Positions 53,681 to 62,401 of a stretch of DNA of 64,000 bases are shown here, in pieces. Origin of the DNA: Danxiaibacter flavus (GTDB taxonomy: Bacteria; Bacteroidota; Bacteroidia; Chitinophagales; Chitinophagaceae); the NCBI RefSeq assembly GCF_041060425.1, contig NZ_JAULBC010000002.1, positions 124,001 through 188,000 of the forward strand, written 5' to 3'. The notes below the pieces were generated by a model. It saw only the letters and a list, made by a program, of their open reading frames with translations, did no database searches and was not told where the DNA came from. The translations under genes were made by a program, and so were the position numbers. Position 1 is the stretch's first letter, and every line of letters starts with the position of its first letter.

Positions 53681-54646
53681 ATGATTGCGGAAAAAGAAAG
53701 AGTCGAATATACACCCGGGCAGAAAGGTTATAAACAACTAACACGGAAAATTCTATTGCATAAAGAAGCTCTGGGAATTATACTCGCAGTGCTGGCAACC
53801 ATAGTATGGTCAGGCAACTTTATTGTAGCCCGCGGTGTTGCCAAACACATCACGCCAGTCAGTCTTGCATTCTTCAGGTGGTCAACCGCAACCGTGATAC
53901 TCGCGCCATTTGCAATAAAACAATTTTTAAGTCAGCGCGAACTCATATTCAAAAACATTGGCTACTTCGCTTTGATATCATTGATAGGTGTAACGCTGTA
54001 CAATACTTTTATCTATATCGCAGGACATTATTCCCCGGCTATCAACCTGGCTATTATCGGAACAACCTCCTCTCCTGTTTTTGCTATTGTCCTGGCTGCG
54101 ATCATACTGAAAGAAAAAATTACAGTATTACGTATCGCGGGACTATGCACATGTATTATCGGCATCCTCTTTCTTATCTCCGAAGGAAGCTGGCAAAAGC
54201 TTGTAGCATTTCAGTTTTCAAAAGGAGATATCTGGATCCTTATAGCAGCAGTAGCATTTGCCATCTATAATGTGTTGGTGCGCAAAAAGCCAGCGGGCAT
54301 CTCACCTGTTCCATTTCTTTTTACAACATTTCTGCTCGGTACTATTTTGCTGGTGCCGCTCTATATAAAAGATACAAAACAGGCGCCACCTGTTGAATGG
54401 GATTCACATCTTGTGCTGGTGATCCTCTATATTGGGGCAGGTGCATCAGTAACCGCATATATGCTATGGAACCAGGCCATCGCAAGGCTTGGCGCGGCAC
54501 GTACTGCCATCTTTGGTAACCTGATACCTGTTTTCAGCATTATAGAAGCCGTTATTATTCTCAACGAAAAATTTACCATCACCCACGTTATCAGTTCTGT
54601 TATAGTAATTACCGGATTGGTGATTGCCAATTTAAGAAGAGGATAG
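53681..54646 (+). CDS. EamA-family drug/metabolite transporter
   Basis: A 321-residue inner-membrane transporter with ten predicted segments in two EamA repeats (repeat 1 from LGIILAVLATIVWSGNFIVARG, repeat 2 from FSKGDIWILIAAVAFAIYNVL). FFRWSTATVILAPF and GTTSSPVFAIVLAAIILKE are hallmarks. It probably exports a metabolite; substrate unknown. The N-terminus has about 30 extra cytosolic residues (MIAEKERVEYTPG), which are part of the reading frame but might not be used if translation begins at a later start. Confidence 0.88.
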   Translation: MIAEKERVEYTPGQKGYKQLTRKILLHKEALGIILAVLATIVWSGNFIVARGVAKHITPVSLAFFRWSTATVILAPFAIKQFLSQRELIFKNIGYFALISLIGVTLYNTFIYIAGHYSPAINLAIIGTTSSPVFAIVLAAIILKEKITVLRIAGLCTCIIGILFLISEGSWQKLVAFQFSKGDIWILIAAVAFAIYNVLVRKKPAGISPVPFLFTTFLLGTILLVPLYIKDTKQAPPVEWDSHLVLVILYIGAGASVTAYMLWNQAIARLGAARTAIFGNLIPVFSIIEAVIILNEKFTITHVISSVIVITGLVIANLRRG

Positions 54647-54800
54647 GCAAGCTTAAAGCCTAAAACTATTTGACGCCGACGATTTTGCTCCTCCGTAATT
54701 TTCATATCAATACGCGATTTGACAACAACATACCCTTTCTCAAGCTTTAGGCTTTGGGCTTTACGCTTTGAGCTTTTAGCTTTACGCTTTAAATTGCCAT
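54647..54800. repeat. Spacer of gctttaggctttgggctttacgc words
   Basis: Words tttaggctttgggctttacg and gctttgagcttttagc occupy 54740-54795. Same family as 43592-43726 and 57456-58036. Confidence 0.6.
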
Positions 54801-55517
54801 ATGCAAAAGATCATCATCATCGGCGCTACATCTGGTATTGGCAGGGCTTTGGCTGAAATTTATCTTGGCAAAAATTGCATCGTAGGTATTACCGGCAGAA
54901 GACAACATTTGCTGAATGAAATAAAAAATACATACCCCGGGTATGTTCATACCGCATGCTTTGATGTAAAAGGCGATGAAAATATTGCTCATCTATCCAA
55001 TCTGATAAAAGAAATGAATGGTGTTGATCTTTTTATCTATAATGCCGGAGTTGGCAGCGTAAATGAAAAGCTTGACTGGCAAAAGGACAAGGATACTTAT
55101 GAGACCAATGTAAAAGGGTTTATTGAGATGACAAATTACATGTTCAACTATTTTATTGAACAGGGCCATGGGCACATTGCCGCTACATCCTCGGTCGCAT
55201 CGCTGCGCGGCAACAGTTTTTCTCCTGCCTACAGCGCCAGTAAAGCTTTTATGAGTGTGTACATGGAGGGGCTGCACATGAAAGCCAGGCGGCTAAAAGC
55301 AAATATTCACATCACCGATATACAGCCGGGATTTGTGAATACGAAAGAGTCTACGGAAAATGCCCGCTTCTGGGTCATACCGGTGAATAAGGCAGCAACA
55401 TTAATGGAACGCGCCATCAGCCGAAAACAATGGCGGGCTTACGTGCCCTCGCGTTGGTGGCTTGTTGCCCAAATAATGAAAAATATGCCGGGATGGATGT
55501 ATCATAGGATTGGATGA
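54801..55517 (+). CDS. Short-chain dehydrogenase/reductase (SDR)
   Basis: A 238-residue NAD(P)-dependent oxidoreductase. The nucleotide site is IIGATSGIGRALAEIYL (residues 6-22), NAG is in IYNAGVGSV, and the catalytic Ser, Tyr and Lys are in ATSSVASLRGNSFSPAYSASKAF. The C-terminal DIQPGFVNTK is also typical. It lacks an N-terminal signal. Substrate not inferable. Confidence 0.9.
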   Translation: MQKIIIIGATSGIGRALAEIYLGKNCIVGITGRRQHLLNEIKNTYPGYVHTACFDVKGDENIAHLSNLIKEMNGVDLFIYNAGVGSVNEKLDWQKDKDTYETNVKGFIEMTNYMFNYFIEQGHGHIAATSSVASLRGNSFSPAYSASKAFMSVYMEGLHMKARRLKANIHITDIQPGFVNTKESTENARFWVIPVNKAATLMERAISRKQWRAYVPSRWWLVAQIMKNMPGWMYHRIG

Positions 55518-55920
55518 GAGAGATGTACGATGTATGATGTTAGATTTACGATGTACAATGTTAGATGCCCGCCCGTACCGACGGCACGTTCGGGCGGGTA
55601 CGACGTAGATGGCTGATTTACAAATATCTGATTTAATGTCCGATTTTAGATTTAGAAATAGTCAAGCCTTATTCCTACCTTACGCCTCACACCTGACACC
55701 TCACACCTGACACCTGACACCTGATACCTGACACCCACCGCTAATTGCTCACAGCTCATAGCTGACTGCTGACAGCTATACACTATTGCTTGTTAAAAAA
55801 CTGCCATGTGAAAAACATTTTCCTAAATCCACTCGTAACTCACAACAGTGTGTACAAAAAGATTTAAATAGCCTGCATCATTGCATAATTGTTGATACTT
55901 TTACCCAAATCTCTTGCTTC
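55518..55920. repeat. Spacer with gtacgatgtatgatg and cacctgacacc words and a CCGACGG palindrome
   Basis: Order: gatgtacgatgtatgatgtt words (55520-55560), a GC-rich palindrome gcccgcccgtaccgacgg (about 55568-55600), then tandem cacctgacacctcacacc words (55682-55735), then agctcatagctgactgctg words (55740-55780). No gene until the ATG at 55921. Confidence 0.65.
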
Positions 55921-56889
55921 ATGAAATTTCGTGGTTTCCCCCTTATTTTATGCTTACTTTTTTGTTTTGCTACTTTTTCTCAGGCACAATCCGTCACCGG
56001 TAAGTGGTATGGGATCGGCAATATAGCCATCACGGCATCTACCAACGGCTATTTGTGCGAATTCATTATTAAAGAAAATGGCGGAAAAGTAACAGGGGAA
56101 TTCAATTACTTTTTTCGCAATGGATATTTCAGCAACAGAATAACCGGGACTTTCAACAGCTCCACGCGTATGCTGAAAATAAAAACCATTCCGATATTGT
56201 ATCATGGCAATACGGATATATCCAATGGGGTGGATTGCTTTATGGATGGCGAATTTGTTTTCAGAAGCTCAAAAATTGAAACTATTTTATTGGGAAACTT
56301 TTCAGCTGATGATATTCACAAATTCACTTGCGCACCGCTAAATATCAAATTTGTAAAACAACCCAAGGATGCACCGACGTTGAAGGAGCAGATCGCTGCT
56401 AAACCGTTGCTGATTGAAAAGCAAGATACCATCCTGCCGGTTTTAATGTCCAAAGCAACAACGACACCTAACAATCCGCTTACTATCAATCAGACCAAAC
56501 CATTATACGAAATCATTGCAGAAAAAGAACTGATCAAGAGATCCAACCAATTATTTAAAGAGCTGGATGTAGTGGATGACTCTGTTCGCATTGATCTCTA
56601 TGATAATGGCGAATATGACAAAGATTCCATTTCGCTCTTTTACAATGGTAAACTCCGCGTATACAGAGAAGAACTCAAAACAAGAACACCCATTAGTTTA
56701 TATGTTAATGTGGATTCAGTTGCGGCCAATAATACCCTTGTGATGTTTGCTGAAAACCTTGGTGAAATTCCGCCAAATGCTGCTTTGATGATCGTAACCG
56801 ATTCTCAAAACAGGTATGAAGTGAACATTAATGCGAACTATCTGAAAAACGGTGCAGTAAGATTAAAGAAAATTCCAAAGCGGAAATAA
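55921..56889 (+). CDS. Unknown exported protein
   Basis: A 322-residue exported protein with a signal peptide (MKFRGFPLILCLLFCFATFS, cleavage near QAQ). The N-terminal domain (VTGKWYGIGNIAITASTNGY, GGKVTGEFNYFFRNGYFSNR) is beta-rich and lipocalin-like in pattern. A middle linker carries ITNPLT-type repeats, and the C-terminal domain (VVDDSVRIDLYDNGEYDKDS, YVNVDSVAANNTLVMFAENLGEIPPN) resembles a Bacteroidota T9SS/OmpA-associated beta domain, but this is uncertain. The ATG at 55921 begins the signal peptide; an upstream frame to 55786 is unlikely. Confidence 0.65.
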   Translation: MKFRGFPLILCLLFCFATFSQAQSVTGKWYGIGNIAITASTNGYLCEFIIKENGGKVTGEFNYFFRNGYFSNRITGTFNSSTRMLKIKTIPILYHGNTDISNGVDCFMDGEFVFRSSKIETILLGNFSADDIHKFTCAPLNIKFVKQPKDAPTLKEQIAAKPLLIEKQDTILPVLMSKATTTPNNPLTINQTKPLYEIIAEKELIKRSNQLFKELDVVDDSVRIDLYDNGEYDKDSISLFYNGKLRVYREELKTRTPISLYVNVDSVAANNTLVMFAENLGEIPPNAALMIVTDSQNRYEVNINANYLKNGAVRLKKIPKRK

Positions 56890-56946
56890 TTATCTTGCGC
56901 CCTAAAATACATTAACTACAAGCTATTTTATTCTAAATTGACGTTT

Positions 56947-57165
56947 ATGAAAAAGATCTTTTTAGGCTTATCATTGCTGGTTACAGTTGCATTGTTCAGC
57001 TGCAGAGCCCAGGACCATTCACACCCTAACGATTCAACTGACAGCGAAGAAGTTTCTGCTACACACGAAGAAGGGCATGAACATGAGGCACCAAAAGTTA
57101 CTGAAGCTCCTGTACAAAAAGATTCTTTGAGCAAAGCTGCTGATACCACTGCGGCACATCATTAA
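56947..57165 (+). CDS. Small lipoprotein-like, acidic and histidine-rich
   Basis: A 72-residue protein starting MKKIFLGLSLLVTVALFSCRA, with a lipobox LFSC (C at residue 16 or 17). The remainder is low-complexity: HSHPNDSTDSEEVSATHEEG and HEHEAPKV, ending AAHH. It is probably a surface-exposed lipoprotein; metal binding by the histidines is possible but unproven. A terminator follows. Confidence 0.6.
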   Translation: MKKIFLGLSLLVTVALFSCRAQDHSHPNDSTDSEEVSATHEEGHEHEAPKVTEAPVQKDSLSKAADTTAAHH

Positions 57166-57190
57166 TAGAAGTAAGTTTTTATATAGAAAG

Positions 57191-57219
57191 ATCCTCGGCT
57201 GGCGCCGGGGATTTTTTTT
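57191..57219 (+). terminator. Rho-independent terminator after the small lipoprotein gene
   Basis: A 9-base stem (atcctcggc / gccggggat, one G-T pair) with a 4-base loop and a run of eight T. Confidence 0.85.
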
Positions 57220-57284
57220 GGGAACGCCGTCCGATCCGGCACGGGCGGGCACGGAGGCAGGGCGACACTGTGAAACACGGCGAT

Positions 57285-57400
57285 CTTTTTGCCACGAAGA
57301 CGCGAAAACGCAAAGACGCACGAAGGCTTGCGAAACACGAAGACACCAGGAACTCTAAGAAGCACAAAGTTTTTTAAGACGCGCAGGCGCAGGTTAAGAT
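57285..57400. repeat. gcgaaaacgcaaagacgcacg purine-rich words
   Basis: Words cacgaagacgcgaaaacgc and cacgaaggcttgcg, same family as 33596-33960. Confidence 0.55.
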
Positions 57401-57455
57401 CACAAAACGTTAATTAAATTCAAAAGAATAGCCATGAGGCATTCGCGAGCTTCGG

Positions 57456-58036
57456 TTCTAAGCTTTAGGCTTTGGGCTTTAGGCTCTTCTGCGTGAAACC
57501 CTTCGCTTCTAAAAACGTACAACGTATAACGTACCACTTACCACCAGTTTTAAGCTTTAAGCTTTGGGCTTTAAGCTCGCAGCGCCGCTGCCTCGTTGCG
57601 TTCGCCGCGTGAAACCCTTCGCTTCAAAAAACGTGAAACGTATAACGTACCACTTATAACCAGTTTTAAGCTTTGAGCTTTGGGCTTTAAGCTCGCAGCG
57701 CCGCTGCCTCGTTGCGTTCGCCGCGTGAAACCCTTCCCTTCAAAAAACGTAAAACGTATAACGTACCACTTACCACCAGTTTTAAGCTTTGAGCTTTGGG
57801 CATTAAGCTCGCAGCGCCGCTGCCTCGTTGCGTTCGCCGCGTGAAACCCCTCGCTTCTAAAAACGTAAAACGTATAACGTACCACTTACCACCAGTTTTA
57901 AGCTTTGAGCTTTGGGCATTAAGCTCGCAGCGCCGCTGCCTCGTTGCGTTCGCCGCGTGAAACCCCTCGCTTCTAAAAACGTACAACGTATAACGTACCA
58001 CTTACCACCGTTTTCCGCTTTGGGCTTTGAGCTTTA
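57456..58036. repeat. Tandem array of 116-bp units
   Basis: The segment cagcgccgctgcctcgttgc occurs at 57580, 57696, 57812 and 57928, spaced exactly 116 bases apart. Each unit also contains ttttaagctttgagctttgg and gtataacgtaccactta. A partial unit lies at each end. Since 116 is not a multiple of three, the open frames that cross it (57571-57885 and 57687-58001, minus) are not repeats of one peptide and are artefacts. The unit is a longer version of the gctttgggcttt words seen at 43592 and 54740. Confidence 0.88.
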
Positions 58037-58083
58037 TACCGTACATTAGAGAATCACTAAAACGATTTAAAACGCCAACTAAA

Positions 58084-59244
58084 ATGAAAAAAATTGTTTT
58101 GTCTGCACTCCTTCTCGGATGCTTGAGTGCATTGTCAGCCCAACAAAAATTTAACGGAATTGAATCCAATCTCAGCAACATCTTCAAACTTTCAGATGCT
58201 AAAACACGCTCAATAAGCCCGGAGAACTTTAATGGCGAAAAAGGTAAAGGTGGGATGGCGACAACCGGCACTGGTGCAAATGCATCGCGCGACCTGGGTC
58301 AAGGATGGAAAGTCAGCCCCAGTGTTGTTATCAAAGCAAAGTCTTCTTTTACCCTGGCGGAAATTGACGGCTCAGGTTCCATTCAGCATATCTGGATGAC
58401 ACCTACCGGCAACTGGAGAAACTCTATTCTTCGTTTTTATTGGGATGGCGAAGAAACGCCGTCTGTTGAATCGCCTGTTGGTGATTTCTTTTGCATGGGA
58501 TGGGGACAATACGCATCGCTGCAATCTCTTCCTGTAACCGTTAATCCCGGAAGTGCATTTAACTGCTACTGGCCAATGCCATTCCGCAAAAAATGCAAGA
58601 TCACCATGGAGAATATTGACGAAAAGGATATGATCCTTTACTACCAGGTTGATTATATCTTAACTGAAGTACCAACCGATGCTGCTTATTTCCACGCACA
58701 ATTCCGCCGTGTAAATCCGCTTCCTTACAAATCTGACTATGTATTGGTTGATGGTATTAAAGGCAAAGGCCAATACGTGGGAACCTACCTTGCATGGGGC
58801 GTTCACAACAATGGCTGGTGGGGCGAAGGCGAGATTAAATTCTTCATGGATGGAGACACCCAATACCCAACTATCTGCGGCACTGGTACTGAAGATTATA
58901 TCTGCGGCTCTTATGATTTTGATACGAGAAAGAAAAATGCTGCGGGTATTGAAAATACTGAATACACTGAGTTTTCTTCACCATATACAGGTCTGCACCA
59001 GGTTATTCGCGGTGACGGACATTACAACGTTGCACAACGCTTCGGTATGTACCGCTGGCATATAACCGATCCTATACGTTTTGAAAAAGATCTGAAGGTA
59101 ACGATCCAGGCTTTAGGCTGGCGCAGCGGCGGAAGATACCTGCCTTTGCAGGATGATATTGCTTCCGTTGTATTCTGGTATCAATCCGAACCACATGGCG
59201 CGTTTCCAAAATTGCCAAATAAAGATGGACTTGAGGTTAATTGA
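58084..59244 (+). CDS. GH172 (DUF2961) secreted glycoside hydrolase
   Basis: A 386-residue exported protein with a signal peptide (MKKIVLSALLLGCLSALS, cleavage near AQQ). The body is the DUF2961 fold, now glycoside hydrolase family 172, whose known members act on fructofuranose or arabinofuranose linkages. Features: SGSIQHIWMTPTGNWRNSIL, RFYWDGEETPSVESPVGDFF, LAWGVHNNGWWGEGEIKFF and CGTGTEDYICGSYDF, with the E in TGTEDY in the catalytic position. It stands alone after the 116-bp array, and a terminator follows. Confidence 0.9.
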   Translation: MKKIVLSALLLGCLSALSAQQKFNGIESNLSNIFKLSDAKTRSISPENFNGEKGKGGMATTGTGANASRDLGQGWKVSPSVVIKAKSSFTLAEIDGSGSIQHIWMTPTGNWRNSILRFYWDGEETPSVESPVGDFFCMGWGQYASLQSLPVTVNPGSAFNCYWPMPFRKKCKITMENIDEKDMILYYQVDYILTEVPTDAAYFHAQFRRVNPLPYKSDYVLVDGIKGKGQYVGTYLAWGVHNNGWWGEGEIKFFMDGDTQYPTICGTGTEDYICGSYDFDTRKKNAAGIENTEYTEFSSPYTGLHQVIRGDGHYNVAQRFGMYRWHITDPIRFEKDLKVTIQALGWRSGGRYLPLQDDIASVVFWYQSEPHGAFPKLPNKDGLEVN

Positions 59245-59301
59245 TAATTGAAAGTGGATAATTCCTGCCCGACTGAAGTCATTCAGGCGGGGAAAATGAA
59301 G

Positions 59302-59336
59302 AATCCCTGGTGAGTTTGCGCTTACCAGGGATTTTT
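59302..59336 (+). terminator. Rho-independent terminator after the GH172 gene
   Basis: A 10-base perfect stem (aatccctggt / accagggatt) with a 12-base loop, followed by five T. Confidence 0.82.
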
Positions 59337-59691
59337 GTTTGGCGAGTTAAGCAATTGGAGATTATTAAACCACAGAGGACATAGAGTTTTTTTCACTGAG
59401 TTGCACAGATAATAGTCCCTACTTCAAATACAATTCTTTTCGCAACTTAGTCTTTTCAGTGCTTCAGTCCCTCTGTGGCAAATTGTCTCCATTTTTAATT
59501 CTCAATTTTCAATTAAAATCAGTGTTACTCTGTGAAAACAACTCTATGTCCTCTGTGGTTAAACCGCCTTCATTTTCAATTCTCCCTTTTCAATTTTCAA
59601 TTTTTTTTCTTCCTCTCCCAACATTTGCGTTTCAACTTTCGTACTAGTAATTGATCCCGGGATTTATTCTTTAACATCAATTCAACTTGTA
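59337..59691. repeat. Spacer with ccacagaggacatagag and ttttcaatt words
   Basis: Bases 59371-59410 (accacagaggacatagag) and 59521-59563 (tgttactctgtgaaaacaac then ctctgtggtta) face each other as an inverted repeat; 59490-59515 and 59573-59610 are ttttcaattctcc words. The family is shared with 16688, 26313 and 44329. No gene. Confidence 0.65.
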
Positions 59692-60162
59692 ATGAAAAGC
59701 AAAAACATTGTAAAGCTTTTGTCATTGGCTATGGTGGGCGGACTGGTTTTCGCTGCATGTAAAAAAGATAAAAATGAAGAAGTAGTTCCCGCGCAGATCA
59801 AGGCACTTACTCAAAAGGGCTGGAAAGTAAAAGACATCACAGTTCCTCAGGCCGGCGACGGTTCTAAAGACAGCAGCATCTTGAAAGCATGTGCGGCCGA
59901 TGATTCTCTTGCATTCTCAATGACTGGCTCATATGAGTTTAGCGATGGCACCACAAAATGTGATTCAACTATACTGTTTTATTCAAAAGGTAACTGGTCA
60001 TACGACCTGGCGAAAGATTCTATTCTGTTAGGTGCTACAACCCCGGCAAAACGTCTTTCATGGAAAGTGTTAAAGCTGAACGACACTATGTTACAGGTTA
60101 AATACATCGATAGCCTTGTGCCAGCAAAAAAGATCACAAAAACAATTTCATTCAAACACTAA
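59692..60162 (+). CDS. Lipocalin-like lipoprotein
   Basis: A 156-residue lipoprotein. The lipobox is FAAC (C at residue 23) in LAMVGGLVFAACKKDKN. The rest is a small beta-barrel-like domain: LTQKGWKVKDITVPQ, SYEFSDGTTKCDSTILFYSKG, NWSYDLAKDSILLG and LSWKVLKLNDTMLQVKYIDS, which has the shape of the Bacteroidota lipocalin-like DUF family. Possible disulfide between the two cysteines outside the lipobox. Ligand unknown. A hairpin at 60172 follows. Confidence 0.75.
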   Translation: MKSKNIVKLLSLAMVGGLVFAACKKDKNEEVVPAQIKALTQKGWKVKDITVPQAGDGSKDSSILKACAADDSLAFSMTGSYEFSDGTTKCDSTILFYSKGNWSYDLAKDSILLGATTPAKRLSWKVLKLNDTMLQVKYIDSLVPAKKITKTISFKH

Positions 60163-60171
60163 TTGTTGCTG

Positions 60172-60200
60172 ACTGCTGCAATTATTATAGTTGCAGCAGT
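60172..60200 (+). terminator. Hairpin terminator after the lipoprotein
   Basis: A perfect 10-base stem (actgctgcaa / ttgcagcagt) with a 9-base loop and a short T-rich tail; weaker than the others. Confidence 0.65.
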
Positions 60201-60274
60201 TTCTTCAGGCTGCGCATCAAATAAAATAGTGCTCTTGTATTACTATCCGCATAAACGGATAAAAAACAACGTAA

Positions 60275-60841
60275 TTGAGCAACGAAGAGTTAGATATCAT
60301 ACTGGAACATTGCCGCCTCAATCACCGGCCATCGCAGGAAAAACTGTATAAGTACTACTATGCAGATATGTTCCGGCTATGCCAGCGCTATATGCCGGAC
60401 CCACACATTGCACTATCTATTTTAAATGATGCATTCCTTAAAGCCTTTCAAAACATTGGCAAATACCAGGAAAGCCTCGGCAACTTTAAATCGTGGCTGA
60501 AAACAATCATCATTAATACAGCTATTGATTATTTGAGAAAATACAAAAAAGATATGAGATTGATTCATATCGATATTGATGTAGTTCAGGAAAAAGGCAA
60601 TGAAGATTTTCATCTCAATTATCAATGGAAGCATGAAGAATTAATGCAACATTTACTGCAATTACCCGGTGTTACAAGAACAGTATTGAACCTGTTTGCA
60701 TTTGATGGATTTTCACATAAAGAGATTGCACTGCATCTTGACATCTCTGAAACAACAAGCAGATGGCACCTTGCAGAAGCACGAAAAAGATTAAGACAAT
60801 CCATGCAATTAAACAGTCCTAAAATGGCAAAGCATGAGTGA
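60275..60841 (+). CDS. ECF RNA polymerase sigma factor
   Basis: A 188-residue ECF sigma factor. Region 2 is YKYYYADMFRLCQRYMPDPH, ILNDAFLKAFQNIGKY and FKSWLKTIIINTAIDYLRK; region 4 is LPGVTRTVLNLFAFDGFSHKEIALHLDISETTSRWHLAEAR, with the helix-turn-helix at its end. It starts with TTG (no ATG fits). Its last seven bases overlap the next gene, a membrane-spanning anti-sigma-like protein with an outer membrane barrel, so the two act as a pair. It most likely controls itself and the following receptor-like gene. Confidence 0.92.
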   Translation: MSNEELDIILEHCRLNHRPSQEKLYKYYYADMFRLCQRYMPDPHIALSILNDAFLKAFQNIGKYQESLGNFKSWLKTIIINTAIDYLRKYKKDMRLIHIDIDVVQEKGNEDFHLNYQWKHEELMQHLLQLPGVTRTVLNLFAFDGFSHKEIALHLDISETTSRWHLAEARKRLRQSMQLNSPKMAKHE

Positions 60842-62015
60842 AGATCTACGATACTATTTTTTTAATAATGAAGAAGACGGCAACATGCCTATCTCTGCCG
60901 ATGAAGGCTGGGATAAAATGTCCGCGCTTCTGAATGCACACATGCCGGGAAAAAAATCCGTTGTAAAAAGGTTGTTCAAGCCTTACCTTATATCACTTCT
61001 TTTCATCACTGCATGCGTTATGTTCTCCTTGCCTTTGGCTGAAAATTATACGAAAGAAGCTCATGCAAAAAAAACAGCATCAGAATATCATTCCGATGAT
61101 ATTCAAGGTGGCGCAATAAATTCATCCGTTCCATCAAACAAAATAAAAACGCACGTCCATGCGTCGCAGCCGCAAACGGGAATCGATGTTCACAAGGCTG
61201 TTCAACAACTCATCCAAAACAATCATGCTACTGCAACTACTAACACTTCATTACATGATAAAGACACTGCTGATTATCATCAGCGTGTTGCTATCAAGAC
61301 ATCTCAATCCGCTCCAATAATTACTGATAAGGACACAGCAACCACTATTGCAGAAAAGTCATCGACTCCGCAAAAGATTACCGTAAAAAATAAAGCGCGA
61401 TGGACTTTACAAGCTGGTGCCGGCTTAAATATATCGATGGGTAAATACCAGGTGCCGCAACCCTATCCGACGTTCGACCTGAAATATGCCACGGGCCGGC
61501 GTTTCTATCTTTCTACAGGCATCGCCATTTTTTCTCCCGTCGCGACCAGCGGCATTAGTGGTATAGAAAAGACTGTATATGTTAACGATACAACCAACAA
61601 TGTGAGCATGTACAATGAAAAGATTGTTTACAAACGTCTTCACTATATTGACTTACCAATAATTGCAGGATGGCAGCTCTCAGATAAATTTTCGATACAG
61701 GCCGGCGTTCAATTTTCAAGGTTGATTAGCTCTAAATCATCTACGGCATCAGAAACGTATGATTTTAATATGAACAGAGTATATGCTGATGTGGGTACGC
61801 TGCTTCCAACAGCAGCGCCTCCGCCGGTAGAGAATAATATTTCGATCCGGAAAATGGATTATCGCTTGCTTGGAGGTATTGAATACAACCTCAATAAGCA
61901 GGCCTCCGTTAGTTTGCAATATCAGCAAGGATTACGCCCGGTACTTACCGGCTATAGTGCACCAGACAAAAGAAATAGTTTAATAACGCTGAAAGTAAAG
62001 GTCCGAATTAACTAA
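60834..62015 (+). CDS. Anti-sigma-like protein fused to an outer membrane beta-barrel domain
   Basis: A 393-residue protein. Residues 1-42 (SEDLRYYFFNNEEDGNMPIS, ADEGWDKMSALLNAHMPGKK) form a cytosolic part, in the position where anti-sigma factors bind the sigma factor. Residues about 44-68 (LFKPYLISLLFITACVMFSL) are a membrane segment. A 110-residue Thr/Ser-rich linker follows, and from about 185 the protein is a beta-barrel-like region (WTLQAGAGLNISMGKY, YATGRRFYLSTGIAIFS, IDLPIIAGWQLSDKFSIQAGV, MDYRLLGGIEYNLNKQASVS) of the outer membrane type. If both ends are inserted, it would link the two membranes. The start overlaps the sigma gene by 8 bases. Confidence 0.8.
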   Translation: MSEDLRYYFFNNEEDGNMPISADEGWDKMSALLNAHMPGKKSVVKRLFKPYLISLLFITACVMFSLPLAENYTKEAHAKKTASEYHSDDIQGGAINSSVPSNKIKTHVHASQPQTGIDVHKAVQQLIQNNHATATTNTSLHDKDTADYHQRVAIKTSQSAPIITDKDTATTIAEKSSTPQKITVKNKARWTLQAGAGLNISMGKYQVPQPYPTFDLKYATGRRFYLSTGIAIFSPVATSGISGIEKTVYVNDTTNNVSMYNEKIVYKRLHYIDLPIIAGWQLSDKFSIQAGVQFSRLISSKSSTASETYDFNMNRVYADVGTLLPTAAPPPVENNISIRKMDYRLLGGIEYNLNKQASVSLQYQQGLRPVLTGYSAPDKRNSLITLKVKVRIN

Positions 62016-62108
62016 TAGTTCAATATCATTATTGTCGGACTAAATTTCAATAAATTGAGTCGCAATCTTTACCGGATAATAGTTATCGCTGATCTTCCGT
62101 CAAAAACA
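62016..62108. other. Spacer with the gagtcgcaat segment
   Basis: Bases 62042-62080 resemble 2060-2097 (aaatttcaataaattgagtc versus aaattcaacaaatagagtc). It marks the left flank of the second palindrome copy. Confidence 0.5.
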
Positions 62109-62253
62109 AATCCCGGAGGGATGAAATTATTATAGCAAATGCCAAAAACTATTTCTCAAAACCCCGACGGGGTGACATTTTATAATGCCACCCCGTCGGG
62201 GTTTTAAATACAGATGTGCATTCCTTTCTATAATAATTTCATCCCTTCGGGAT
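62109..62253. repeat. Nested palindromic repeat element, copy 2
   Basis: Outer arms at 62109-62134 (aatcccggagggatgaaatt then attatag) and 62228-62253, inner hairpin at 62158-62205 with 20-base arms (aaaaccccgacggggtgaca and partner) and one mismatch. See copy 1 at 2129-2271 for the paired base changes. Confidence 0.78.
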
Positions 62254-62401
62254 TGCTCCTCTTCCATAATTAAAAAACCTGTTTTAAATCAATTTGATTC
62301 AGATCTCATCATCTTAACTTTCATTAACATTAATCCAATGCTGCTTAACCCCCTTTCATACAGAGTAGAAATACTTTCGTAGACGCAAAACTTTACCTGT
62401 C
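62254..62401. other. Spacer upstream of the receptor-like gene
   Basis: About 150 bases of plain A/T-rich sequence. A box tactttcg near 62370 has one mismatch to TAnnTTTG. No other feature seen. Confidence 0.4.

Noticed and set aside
57571..58001. Two minus-strand open frames of 104 codons over the 116-bp array
   Set aside because: They exist only because the repeat unit lacks stops; 116 is not a multiple of three, so the units are not read in one frame, and there is no start site or domain.
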